A stretch of 64,000 bases of DNA, taken from the NCBI GenBank assembly GCA_037951165.1, contig JBBDHG010000187.1, positions 4,178,501 through 4,242,500 on the forward strand. Direction: 5' to 3'. The translations under genes were made by a program, and so were the position numbers. A model generated the notes under the pieces. It did not search any database. It worked only from the letters and a program-made list of their open reading frames with translations, and was not told where the DNA came from. Below are positions 11,047 through 23,769 of the stretch, piece by piece (position 1 is the first letter of the stretch; every line of letters begins with the position of its first letter). The stretch is from Lophius americanus (taxonomy: Eukaryota > Chordata > Actinopteri > Lophiiformes > Lophiidae).

Positions 11047-11359
11047 TAGGGGTGTTAGTGCCCGTGTGAGCGGACCATACCACTCGAGTCAACCTGTGCC
11101 AGCTGCTTGAAGCTGATGGAGTGAGACCCACACATGCTGACCTGTGACCTTATGAGAGAAGAGGGCAGAGAAGACGAAGGAGGGAGGTGTGGAAGGCGCA
11201 GCAACAGATTTTCTCTTCTAAAGGTCAATCTGGTCTAAAGCTGCTGAAACACTGATCCATATCAAAGTACCTTGATTGTCTAAAACTGAACAGTAATCCT
11301 AACATATCTTGGATTACTGGTTCACCTTCAACTGGTTTTCTCAAAAGGTTTCAATCACA

Positions 11360-11815
11360 GAAGGCCGAGAAGGAAGAAAAGATGAATAACAACAGGTGAT
11401 GTGTGATAATTAATCTAATAGAAGGTCTTTTGCGACTTTTCGGGGAGATGTGATCAAAGGGTCTCTGCCAGGAGCAGCAGCGTGGAATATTCCCCTAGAT
11501 CCTGGTGGTGGTGGTGGTGGCTGATGGCTCTGCTGAGGCTGAGGAGTGATGAGGCTGATGGATCTGTGAGGACGGGGTAGCATGAAAGAACTAGATGAAT
11601 GGAGAGAGACATATTTAAAGACAGCAGCTGATGGTGATGGGCTCAGCATGAAGACGTGACACAGTGATTGGATGATGAGGCTACCTGATTGATCTCATGG
11701 AAGCAGGTAGTTGAGACTGAGCATTTGTGGAAGGTGAAGATAATAGAGTGGTATTTGCAGTAAATGGGGCCCGAGTGTGCAAGAGGATAGTCTTTCTGAT
11801 GAAACTTTCGGTAGA
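11360..11815 (+). repeat. Dispersed repeat family A, copy 2
   Basis: Aligns by eye with 14.59-15.10 kb throughout: 'gaaaagatgaat', 'gatgatgtgtga'-like start, 'gatcaaagggtctctgcc', 'ggtggtggtggctgatggctc', 'catgaaagaac', 'ggagagagacatat', 'gatgaggctacctgattga', 'gcaggtagttgagactgagca', 'gaggatagtctttctgatgaaact' and terminus 'ggtagatctcc'. A (GGT)n stretch lies at 11506-11520. The minus-strand frame at 11410-11649 is a shadow of the repeat, not a gene. Confidence 0.65.
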
Positions 11816-12890
<1,075 letters not shown>

Positions 12891-13058
12891 TTAGTCCTTT
12901 GCCAATGGCTGCTGCCTCTTGGCACAGTCTAGATTTATCGTTACCCCAAATGGCATCTGCTTCATCTCTCTTTTTTCCCAACCGCTCTCTTACTCACGAA
13001 CCGCCTCCGTGTCTTGTCCAAAACTGCTCACATGCTGACACAAACGCAGCTTTTTTTT

Positions 13059-13094
13059 CACACACACACACACACACACATACACACACACACG
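13059..13094. repeat. (CA)n microsatellite
   Basis: CA array with one T interruption at 13081, preceded by a T run. Confidence 0.95.
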
Positions 13095-14109
13095 CGTTAT
13101 TGTGGCTGGCACCAGTGCTGAAATCTTGTCTGCCTGTGTGCGATGGCGAGAAGAGCCCAGAGAAGTGCTGAAAGACAAGATTCAAACTTTTGTGCTGTTG
13201 GCATAAGTAGGCCGCCTCTTCTAAAAGACAAATCCCTGCTTACCGTTAGTGCGGCGGCGTCACCAACGGAAATACATGCAGGAAGAGCGAGCTGTGGTTG
13301 GAGTAGTTCTGACCACCATCTGCTTGAGACTGCTTTGTACAGTCACTTCTCTTGGCCGGTTCGTCCTCGCAGAACGCCAGCAGCGGCTAAATTCTACTCA
13401 AATATATTGTGTCCAACACTGATATATACTGCTGATATTCTTAACAGACATCACGATGTGACTGTTGGCAGAAGATGTGTTCTATATTTGGTTGACTCTG
13501 TAATTTGAAAGCAGGGCGGCAGAAGTTTATCTTACATTTACAGAAACTCTGCTCACTGTCAATGAAGGAAATCTGAATCATCTTTCTACCTGTGAGGGAA
13601 TTGAAGCTGTAGAGAGACACTCGGGGGACCAGTAGGATGAGTCTTACTGACAAGGGATGTGTTCAGGTTATTGACTAGATAGACTAGACCCCAGAGGCTG
13701 ACTGACACTCAGAAGAACCATTAAGACTTGGTGTTAGCTGAGGATGCTGAGGGGTCTCTGGTTGAGGAACTCTGAGGCGTGAAGCAGAGATGAGTCTGGG
13801 CGAGTGGCTTGAAGGTGGGCAGATAAAGAATGGAGTCACCATTAGATGAAAGAAGGTCGATCACAGACAACCAAGAGCAGGTTGTGGTTGGCGTAGACTA
13901 GAAAGAGACCGACCTATAGGAGAACTCTCCTCTGGAAAATAAAGTACAGGCAGCCGGAAATTACGAAACGTCCTTCTCCAACTTGGGTCACCACAAGTAC
14001 CTCTTGGAAAAGCTCATGGCACTCTAAATTCCAGGTTGACTGGACCCAATTGAAAGACTTCCAAACTTATGGAGGGAGGGATGAACCGGCCGTCCAGAAC
14101 ATTTCCTGT
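13095..14109. other. Unique non-coding DNA
   Basis: The longest frame (13143-13508 plus, 121 codons) has no recognisable domain, codon pattern or splice context. No repeat recognised. Confidence 0.4.
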
Positions 14110-14320
14110 GTTTGGTTCTTTGTTGTGAAAAAAGCTCCCCCTAGAGAGTAAAATGCGATCTATAAAGTTAGAACTCCATCGATCTCTTGAGTGGAGTCAT
14201 ATGCACGAAATTTGGAGGAAATGAGGAAATAAAAAACAAACAGCAGTTAGCCGTTATCGCGTTACGATGACGACGCAATGACGATTTCATAATCTCCCCG
14301 ACTGTAATATAATTTTACAT
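14110..14320 (+). repeat. Dispersed repeat family B, copy 2 (partial, decayed)
   Basis: Shares 'gctccccctagagagtaaaa', 'gagtggagtcatatgcacgaaatttgg', 'ggttatcgcgttacgatgacgacg'-like sequence and the terminal 'aatctccccgactgt' with family B copies. The left end and the central 'ccagttcttcctc' block are missing. Confidence 0.5.
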
Positions 14321-14589
14321 GTATGTATTGAAAAAATATTATTAACATATACTTTGTGTACAATACTAATTAAGAAAGACTTAAATGCAGTGGACGCCAA
14401 TGATAATTTTATGTACCATAGTTCCTTTATGTTTAGTTGAGTTAAAAATAGACATTGAGGCTCCACTCTGAACCCTTGTGGAACATGTGTTGTAAATTAC
14501 AATTGTTTTGTCTTTCCTTGAAACTGTTAACGTGGAAATTTATGTCCACGGACACAAATGTGTGCCGATGTGGATGACAACAGATAAAT

Positions 14590-15098
14590 CAGAGAAGACA
14601 GATAATGATGAAAAGATGAATGATTTATTACAACTGATGATGTGTGACAGTTACTTTAATAGAAAAATCTTTGGCCCTCAGACTCCTCTGGGAGATCAGA
14701 TCAAAGGGTCTCTGCACAGAGCAGCAGGATGGAATGCCCCCCCCCCTTGGAGTCTGGATACTGGTGGTGGTGGCTGATGGCTCCACTGAGGCTAATGGAT
14801 CTGTGAGTGCTAGGTGGAGATGGGGAGGTGGAGGGCACATGGACCAGCAGCATGAAAGAACCAGCTGGATGGAGAGAGTCATATCTAAAGGCATGACTCT
14901 AGAGCTAAGGATGAAGGTTTCACAGAGTGATTGATGGGGGAGGCTACCTGATTGAGCACAGCTGATATCACTTGACCCAGAAGACCATAAAGCGGGTAAT
15001 TGAGACCGAGCGTGTGAAAGGTTAGCATTGTAGTGGTGTGAGCATTACTGTGGCACGAGTGTGTGAGAGGATAGTCTTTCTAACTGAACTTGTAATAG
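14590..15098 (+). repeat. Dispersed repeat family A, copy 3 (longest)
   Basis: It carries all blocks seen in copy 2, plus the 'gagcacagctgatatcac' segment shared with copy 1, so it is the best single reference for the family in this window. The start 'gatgaatgatttattacaac' is shared with 38.68 kb. The element end ('gtaatagacctcc') runs straight into the 16-bp minisatellite at 15099. Frames at 14508-14934 (both strands) are shadows. Confidence 0.7.
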
Positions 15099-15386
15099 AC
15101 CTCCATTAATGTAGCCCTCCATTAATGTAGACCTCCATTAATGTAGACCTCCATTAATGAAGCCCTCCATTAATGTAGACCACCATTAATGTAGACCTCT
15201 ATTAATGTAGCCCTCCATTAATGTAGACCTCTATTAATGTAGACTTCCATTAATGTAGCCCTCCATTAATGTAGCCCTCCATTAATGGAGCCCTCCATTA
15301 ATGTAGACCTCCATTAATGTACCCCTCCATTAATGTACCCCTCCATTAATGTACCCCTCCATTAATGAAGCCCTCCATTAATGTTG
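15099..15386. repeat. 16-bp x 18 minisatellite
   Basis: Eighteen exact 16-bp periods with no insertions or deletions: unit CCCTCCATTAATGTAG, with variants at the first two bases (AC or CC) and at the last three (TAG, AAG, GAG, TAC). The AC/CC variants alternate in a partly higher-order way over the first ten units; the TAC variants cluster in units 14-16. The first unit overlaps the terminal 'agacctcc' of family A, suggesting the array expanded from the element edge. Confidence 0.97.
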
Positions 15387-17200
15387 CTGCCAAACTCCTC
15401 ATAAACAGCTGATAAAGTGTTTGTCATCCTCTTGAGCAGAATGTCTCACTAGAGTGTCCTCACCACGCACAAATGTGACATTTTGTTGTTTTGCCCTGAA
15501 AATCGGACCAAATTGTATGTTTTGCTAAAGAAAATATCAATAACATTGGAGCGAAATACTTTTAATTATAAATATGAACCATTGAGAAGCCAATCTGGCT
15601 TGTAATATGAACATGGCCGGAAACATTTTGCGACTTAGGGGATGTCTAAATTTGAATAAGGGTAAGATCAGCTTTGAGGAATAGAGACTGAGTAAAGAGG
15701 AAACTGTTTACAGTGAGAGGAGCCCGGCAGAAAGCGAATGTCCAGTGAAGTGTACAAAACACAGAAGAAGCCTCTGCTTTTGCATATGGAAGCGAATGTA
15801 GTTAATCTGGGAAACACTCAATGTTACATAGATCTGAAGGCGTTGCAGAGCTTCCTGTCTCTTATGAGAAGATAAAGATGGACAGAAGGGGATAACCCCG
15901 TCTGATAAAGAGAAACAGCGTGGACAGGAGAGATAAAACTGAAGAACGCAGTCATTCAGTCCTGAAAAGGGAGCCCACATGGAAGATTGCATACAAAGTA
16001 ATCTGGTATATTAATGCTATGAAAAGGCCTTATTGTACATCCAAAATGCCAAAACTGAAAGGGCATCCCAACAGATTAGTGGTTATAATGAAATGCTCAG
16101 TTCCTCTAACAAATTGTAAACAATCCGGGCTTACAGCGTCCTGCTCTGATGTAAAGGCACGCGACGCCGCGCTAACGTCCAAGAAAGCTGGCAAGATGAA
16201 TACTGGAGAACGTCACAAGCCTAAGCGGAGCTAAGCTTCGTAGCATTTCTGAGATATTACAAGTGTATTACAACTTTAATGCAAATTCCGGTTGTTGGCA
16301 AGCTGTTTGTTCGATCTATACTTAGCAGCAGTGAGGGATTGATCTTTGTTCACAACACAATGTATAATCTCTATGCTTCAGGGGGCTTTTTGTGGTCAAA
16401 GCTCCCCAACCAATTAGAAATAAAGTCATTAAAATCTCCCATTTATACAGGAAGTGTTGGGAAAACCGATGGTTCAGAAGGTTGTTTGGAATAACACGCA
16501 GATAATTTGGACATAATTTCTTTCTTTTCAAGAAGATGGGACATATGCAGTAACAATATTACAGTTTTAACTACATCTGTATGTAGTTAAGAGAACATTT
16601 CCCTAAATAGAAAATGGGAATTAGGAGATCAGGTGGTGCTGTGCTTTATTTTAATACTCTACATGATTCGGAAACACCTCAAATGTATCTAAAGTGGATT
16701 AACTTGCTCTGTCATTACAATATTTCTGATAATCCAAACAGCCGTGTTCACCCCTACTCCGCTAAGCCTTAACGTCCAGATTGTGAGTCAAACTGGAGGT
16801 TAGGATAAGGATCATGTTCGTCCAGTGTGATTTGCTCCTAAAACCTCTATTTGTGTATAATAATCCACCCATGTGATGTATTCAGGGCGCTAAAACCGTC
16901 TTTGGGGCTAAATGGAGTAATATGTTTTGTTTTAATAAAGTAGGTGTTTTTCTTGGGTCAGATTGTCAAGGAGCAAATTGCTCTCTAATCACATCACACA
17001 TGGAAAGTCCAGATGATGGCGGACAGAGCTCGGCGCTGCTTCGCTGCAGAACCAGCACGCCACACGAGCCCGGACTCCAACTCTCACACGGCTCCACATG
17101 CACATTATAACACCGCTCTGTTTTCATTGCAAAGCAAAACATGTCACATCATTTGCCCCGGTTTAGCCCCTAATCACCATGATGGACAGGAGAGGGAGGG
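15387..17200. other. Unique non-coding DNA, nothing recognised
   Basis: Several short frames (15708-15992 minus, 15920-16234 plus, 16279-16531) lack domains. No repeat recognised. Confidence 0.45.
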
Positions 17201-17201
17201 T

Positions 17202-17220
17202 GGGGGGGGGGGGGGGGGGG
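17202..17220 (+). repeat. G19 homopolymer
   Basis: Nineteen consecutive G following a GGGAGGG stretch; likely length-unstable and error-prone in sequencing. Confidence 0.9.
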
Positions 17221-17278
17221 CTGTCACGGCGAGCAGCATGAAGCTAACTGCCAGTGTACTCTGTGTTTTTACATCCCC

Positions 17279-17720
17279 GAAAAGTGCGGGATATTATGGA
17301 ACCGTCATCGCGTCCACTGCAGATCCCTCATGTTACCACCAGAACTCAAAAACAAATTCATCGATCAGTTTCAAATATTTTACCCCCAAATACCTTAGAG
17401 TGAGCAAGAACTGGATTGATTTTGAGAAAGGTCAGTTGTATATTTTCTGAGACTAGTTATTGAAAGTTTACAGGTCATAATTTCTCAACCGTTGGTCCCA
17501 TTTAATCCAAACTTGGTGTATAAGAATTATCTCGAGGAGAAACATCTTGGTTACACCACATTTTACCATAATGTCCTTATTTTTCTCCATTCTGGGAGTT
17601 TTTTTTATGAAAAATACTGTGGACATAACTTCACATTTTGTGTGAGTGATGTCCAGAGTTCAATCAGGGGGCTGGCTTGTGGAACGCAGGGGATCGAGGG
17701 ACTTTTCGGGAATACACCCT
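17279..17720 (-). repeat. Dispersed repeat family B, copy 3 (minus)
   Basis: Read on the minus strand it aligns with 9.25-9.74 kb. On the plus strand the order is 'ccgaaaagtgcgggatattatgg', 'gtcatcgcgtcca', 'aagaactggattgattttg', 'ttctcaaccgttggtccc', 'tccaaacttggtg', 'tgtggacataactt' and 'caatcaggggg'. Length about 440 bp. Confidence 0.6.
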
Positions 17721-18341
17721 TGCCATGGGGGACGACAGCATAGGCCTTCTTTCTGGCTTAGGAGTGATGAATCTACTGATTTACCTCCGGCACACAGAAA
17801 GTGCAGCCATTGTTTATTGGGTATTATTACGATGTGTGCAGCGAACATTTCCGTTCAGTTCTAACGGAGGGAACGGTTGCCAAAAGAAAGAAAGAGGCCG
17901 AAGAACATAAACAGGGAACATGTTGTGCACTTTCCGTTGAACAATGCTGCATAAGTGAGCATTCGCACCGCAGCACAAACAGAAAAAGCCGTCTTCAGGA
18001 AAGAGGCAGGCAGCTGCGTGGCCATTCAAACAAGTAGCATGTGGCTGTGAGCCTAGAACAGCCAGCAGTACATTTCCATAACAGGAAAGGTCAGTGTTGT
18101 GGCTCCAGGGGCTTTAGAGACGCTAACACAATCCATTCTGGGAGCGCACTGCTCTGCTCTGCTCTGCTGCTCTACCTGTGCTCCCCGTTCCCTGCTTAAG
18201 TCTAATATTACTCGCTGTAATCTATATCATCACTTTAAGCCAGACTTATTTTTGCTTTATTATATTTAGCGCAAATTATTCTTTTGGGAATTTTGTCTTG
18301 CGAGAGTAGGATTCTGAAGATGCTTTATATATATATATAAA

Positions 18342-18374
<33 letters not shown>

Positions 18375-19095
18375 AAGAAGCAACAAAGATAGGGTTAATT
18401 AGTGGTTTAATGGTAAAAGATAGCTTGCAGTCTTATTTTATTCCAAATATGAATACCAGCTAAAGGCTGCAGCTGCAAAAAGTACCTCAGAGAAATATTG
18501 GCCTGCAAATAAGTAGGTTTAAAAGTGCAGAGAAATGCAGATTGTTTACATAGGCGCTGTCCAGGGGAGACTTTTGAGGTTCTTACATGAACATTTTCAG
18601 CATTTCTTCCCAGCTCTACAAGTTAATTCAGAACTTCTAGCCTCACACATGTTTTTTACTACACTAAATGAATTAGCTCTACCAAAAAGGTTATGCATTT
18701 GTATTTACTGGAATGTGTTTGTTGTTAGCAGGATTTCTCAAAAAGTCATGGACAGATTTTGATTACATTTTTTTGGAGACATAAAAGATGACCTAAGAAG
18801 GGAATCTTAAGATTTTGGTAATGACCTAGAACATTCTTTGCCATCGCAGGATTGGGACACTGGAAGATTTCTGCTTCTACCTTCTGGTGCTTCCAGACAT
18901 CACTGTCTGATCTCTGGCTCAATTCACCGCCGTGAGATTAAGAAGAGGATGATGATGATGATTAAGATGAAGAACTTGTTGATGAAGTGGTGCTGATTTG
19001 ATTGGTGGCTACAAAATCTACTGAGTCCTGAACCTGAAGAAAATATCTTCAGTGAAAAATCATCTGTCAACTACTAATGATGTTCAGTCCCACTA
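17721..19095. other. Unique DNA with a (TA)n tract
   Basis: Contains a TA-rich microsatellite at 18326-18374 and a short (CTCTG)n run near 18150-18171. The overlapping frames at 17646-18037 have no domain. Confidence 0.45.
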
Positions 19096-19262
19096 GTGTT
19101 GGAAATATACAACCCACCTTTCCCTTAATCAATCCAGTTCTTCCTCGCACGTAGGTCTGTGGAGGTATAAAAATTTAAAGATGATGCTAAAAATGAAACG
19201 AGGCGGCTTCGATGACGATGGGACATAATGATATGATCATTAATGAACATTAGGCTGCGTCC
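19096..19262 (+). repeat. Dispersed repeat family B, copy 4 (central part)
   Basis: Shares 'gaaatatacaacccacc', 'aatcaatccagttcttcctcgcac', 'aggtctgtgg' and 'ggtataaaaatttaaagatgat' with copy 1; a truncated central fragment. Confidence 0.55.
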
Positions 19263-21329
19263 TCTTCACTAGGGCAGCAATAAACTCTCGCTTCAGTCCT
19301 ACAATCTGGTCAAATCATATTTCTTTATAACCCAAAGACTTTTGTCAGAGAGATTTCAAATATTTAAGGCATGAACAAACTCTTTCTTTTCCTGTTCCTC
19401 TCTCCACAACCACACGTATGCACAGCTTTATCTGAGAGAGTCCAGTCAAGAAAGGTTCTGATTTAATGGATCAGTTTGTGCAATAAAGGGACATGCGGGG
19501 TGGGCTGTGTGTGAGTGTCGCTGCGGTGGGCTGTGCGCTCTGACGTACAGCCTTTGAAGTTGTGTTCCATACAAAACAACAGTAGAGGAAGTCCAAACAG
19601 CTTCTGGTCTTTCTCTTGGACCAGGCCTCAGGGCCTCAAGGGGCCCATAGGAGTAAAACACTCCTCAGCACGGCCTCATATACCTCAACACCTGGAGCGC
19701 ACAAAAGCCCTCTGTGAGGCAAACAGCCCCTCAGAAATCAGAAATCCTCATGTTCGACAAGGAAAGGAGAAACGTTGGCCAACAGTGCGTCGTTGATAAT
19801 AAAAAAATACTCGTGTGATTTTTGTTTTATGCCGTTGTGAATTAGATCCCGATGACCGACATTCCAGCTTGGGAAATGAATCACAAATATTATTTTTTAT
19901 TGATTTAGGATTTTTCTTTTCATCTCCTTTTTGTCGCACATGTTCTTGGAGTAAACTTTAAAACATTGACTCTATTTACTCTTAATTACTATGATTCTTA
20001 AGCTTCAGGACAAAAAAAAAAAAAAAACACATACACCTCACACAGGTTTAAGCCCTCCTCTCACTCACTCACTATTTACCCAACCCACATTATTTTCCCA
20101 TGGGGTCCGGCGCTCTCAGCATTGAGAATAAAACAATATTGACATAGGCGTGGCAGAAAAGACACAACATAGTTAATAGATACAATTATCAGACATAATT
20201 ATCTCCAATAATAACAACAGATAATCTCCTTCAGTCTGAGCACATATTTGCTGCTGTGTCTGAAGGGATCCTCCCTGAGAGATGGGCATTGGCACACCTC
20301 CGCCCGTGGAGCCCTGCCAGACTTCACCTTCCGTGGGTGAGGGAGAGTCGGATTGCATGTAGGCTGTCAGGAGCAGGTAAGCCTGAGATTTGAGTTCACC
20401 CACTGAGTGGGTGCATTCTCCTCCTGGGTATTAGCATCTGTTGACTTTGCTCTTTAGAAACTGTGGAGCGTTGACTTTGTCAGAGAATGAAAAACAAAAA
20501 CACGACTGGGTAAAGAGTACCCTTAATCCGCTGCATGGCAAGATTTTAATACAAATGTAGTTGAACTCATTAATTCAAGAAAAATGTTATGGCAGCTCTG
20601 GAGTCTAAAGAGTAATTTCTCTGTCTGGTCCAGCAGACCGAGTCCATTTACCTAATTAAAAAAACAAACCCGTGCTCTCTGTGACTCCTGTGTTTACTGC
20701 TGGGCGACGCGGCGCATGAAGCACAAATCACAGCATCGGGACAAAATGTGGCAAAGTCAGAGAGGAGAAATGAAGTGATGACAGAGGATCCAGCCGGTGA
20801 TGAGGACCTGAGAAGAAGCTAAACATTGCTTCGTTAATAAGCTAATCAATTTAAGCAGGGATGGTGTGACATTTTGGGCAATGTGCTTATTTGCTTTATT
20901 ACGAGGTGTCAGTTGAGAAGATTGATTTCTCTCTGAGGTTTATGGTGAATATGAGGCTGGAGTCGGCAGCCTCCTCGCTAGGCTTAGCGAAAAGATGGGG
21001 AAACAGCAGGTCTGGTTCCGTCTTATGGTGACATTACTGACTGAAGCTCTAAAAACGACGAACCGTATCGCATCTGTTCAATTTGTATTAAAATCTGAAG
21101 TATTTAAAATATAAACAACTTGAACTTCAGCTCCCATTTCCTGTCTTTATTCTGCACTAATATCACTTCCTGCTGGTTGTGGTTTAATATTAATCACACA
21201 CACACGGCCTCAATAAGTTCATATAAAATACAGGAGTAGTAAGAAAAAGAGAAAGAAAGAAAAAAAACAGATTTTTTTTTTTAAAACTCAGAAATGAAAA
21301 ATTTTGTGAAACTTATATTTTATTATATC
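19263..21329. other. Unique non-coding DNA
   Basis: An A16 run near 20012-20027. No coding sequence or recognised element. A GC-richer stretch at 20,690-20,720 is too short to interpret. Confidence 0.45.
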
Positions 21330-21484
21330 GCTGAAAAGTTGTGGATATTATTGTATCATCGTCACCGCGGCCCCACATAGACCTGTGTGCGAGGAAGAAC
21401 TGGATTGATATTGGGACAGATTGGCTGTATGTTTCCGACACTAAAGGGAACTTTATCTCCAAAGATTTTCGTAGGCCTACTTTA
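21330..21484 (-). repeat. Dispersed repeat family B, copy 5 (internally deleted, both ends kept)
   Basis: On the plus strand: 'ctgaaaagttgtggatatta' (one family end), 'catcgtcaccg', 'cacatagacctgtg', 'gaggaagaactggattgat', 'tccgacactaaagggaa', then directly 'cgtaggcctac' (the opposite family end). About 300 bp of the middle is lost compared with copy 1. Confidence 0.55.
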
Positions 21485-21993
21485 TTCGTTATCAATGAAA
21501 ATTGATACTCTTACATATTTTAGTCTCGCCAATTTCTTGATTTCGATCCATTAGATGTTTTTATGTAAGTGTTTCTTATTTTCTAATTCCATGACTCAGA
21601 CTGCAGCTAAAAATCGTGTCACAGGAGGATAAAGAGAAGAAAGAGAAAAGGAACCGTAATGAGGATGGATGAGAGGAAGAGGAGAGCGGTAACCTTCTTT
21701 CAAGAAGGAGACTGAGGAGAGATGAGAGTGAAGGATGGGCCGGCGCTGAGAGAACGTAGTGAGAGGCAGAGGGTGGGACGGAGGACGGGGTGATGATTCA
21801 GCAGAACGTAGAGCAGTCGATGAAAGCTGCTGGGGAGATGATCTGAGCGTGTCTTTGTTCCTGGAAGTGGCCCACTACATCGCCTGATGACTCACCTGCC
21901 GTAAGACTGCATCACCCACAGTATGAGCTCATCAGGTTAATCTCAACCCCACCGACAGAGCAGCAGGGGCAGAAATCACACACACACGCAAAC

Positions 21994-22028
<35 letters not shown>

Positions 22029-23154
22029 CACACACTCAAGAAAAGCATTAACATTTTAACATACTGATCCACTTGAGCAGCACCGACCCATTTTCATAAT
22101 ATCAACCACAGTAAACATCACCTGCATCAATTATTAATGATCAATAATTGATGATGGCTAACACGAGACTCACTTAAAACCACTTTAATATGTTGACATC
22201 TATTTTTATAGAAATGGATCAGTGGAAAGCGAGGGAAAGCCTTTTATATCTGCCATGGCCCTGAGAAGAGCTTCATGTTTCCACTAACACAACACATGCA
22301 CATGTAGAAACCTGACTGTGCCGATCCAGATGTTCCTGGGTCCTAGAGGGAGTGATGAGGTCATCACCCCATTGGGTCTTAAACATTAAGAATAAATTCA
22401 AAAGAAAGAGAAGTCGGTATGATCAGCCTCATACTCTGAACAGCCATTATGGTGGTCATCGCATGGGTCAGCGGTCCAACCCCGTGAACCCGCCCAGGAT
22501 CCATAACTCTCTTTACCACAAACTGCATTTAAGGCAATAATGTGAATTATTAATATGTTTAATCTGAGTTTCTGCTGATCTGTAAGAGTTAGAGCGCAGC
22601 ACAGAGCGTGCTAAGTGCTTAAGCTGCGGCGGACAACAACACTTCAGTGCTGTGGGACAGGAGTTGGGTTACAAAGAAGAGGAGGAACTCATCCCACTTA
22701 TGATCGAAGGAAAAATAGCTGCGTACAGATGAAGTAAGATGGAGGAGTAAGCCGACACAAGCAGGTAACAAAATGTAATATACGCTGCTGTTCTCTGCTG
22801 TTTAGTTGAGCACATTTTCAGTGACTTTATCTTATTGAAGAATGTGACTGAACATGTTTATAATATGAACAAGTGGTAGCATGTATATTCTAAACAGTAA
22901 GGGGACAAAGATGGAGCCCTGGGGGATTCAACTGGTCATCGGACCACCAAGTAGGAGGTATTAACCACGGCTATTGAGAATGTCCTATTTGATAAGTAGG
23001 ATTTCTTTTGGCATGTTAAACTAGTGAGGACTTCTTAAACATAATTATGTAACTTTACACAATCAAAAGGAGAGGTTAAAAGAATGAAAGTCCAGTAAGG
23101 GCCTAATACGTTTTCAAAAACAGGCATTACCCAAACATTGAGCTAATCTGTTTA
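21485..23154. other. Unique DNA with CA array and AT palindrome
   Basis: An interrupted (CA)n array at 21977-22035 and a perfect 11-bp inverted repeat, CATCAATTATT / AATAATTGATG (22125-22135 and 22143-22153, 7-nt loop). No coding sequence is supported. Confidence 0.5.
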
Positions 23155-23600
23155 ATCCGTCCATTTCTTACGCTTATCCGGGGCAAGGTTGCGGTGGCAG
23201 CTGGCTCAGAAGGGATTTCCAGATATCCCTCTCCAAAGACAACACTCTCCAGCTCATCCTGGGGTATCCCGAGGGGTTCCTAGGCCGGCGTCCTGGTGGC
23301 AACTTGACCGAACCACCACAACTGGCTCCTTTCAACACGAAGGAGCAGCAGCTCTACTCCAAGCTCCTTCTGGATGTCTGAGCTCCGTACTTTATCTCCG
23401 AGGCTGATCCCAGCCACCCCTACGAAGGAAGATGATTTCAGCCACTGGTGTCCTTAACCTCATTCTTTCTATCGCTACTCAGAGCTCATGACCATAAGTG
23501 AGGAACGTGGAACGTGGATGGTCTGGTAAAGTGAGAGCTTTGCCTTGAAACTCAGTTTTTTCTTCACCACTAAAAACGATACATAGGTCGCACCTGTAAC

Positions 23601-23760
23601 TTTATTTAACGTTGCTGCTTTTTGGTCGTGTTTTTATGTAGTTATTATTATATTTTTTATTGATGCTTTTATCTGCTCTTACTTTGTAGCACTTTGAGAT
23701 TTGATCCAAATGTAAAGTGCGTTATAAATTATATGTATTATTATTATTATTATTTATTTA
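23601..23760 (+). mobile_element. Small element nested in Rex3, 8-bp target duplication
   Basis: About 144 bp (23609-23752) flanked by direct repeats TTTATTTA at 23601-23608 and 23753-23760. It interrupts Rex3 sequence that resumes at 'ctgcaggtgccgcaccaaaccgcctg'. It ends with the tail module 'gcactttgagatttgatccaaatgtaaagtgcgttataaatt' then (ATT)n, also found at 2.35 and 25.25 kb. Because the right TTTATTTA blends into the (ATT)n tail, the exact duplication length is slightly ambiguous. Confidence 0.6.
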
Positions 23761-23769
23761 CTGCAGGTG

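Noticed and set aside
15099..15386. CRISPR array
   Set aside because: The 16-bp units are contiguous without spacers, and the genome is vertebrate; it is a minisatellite.
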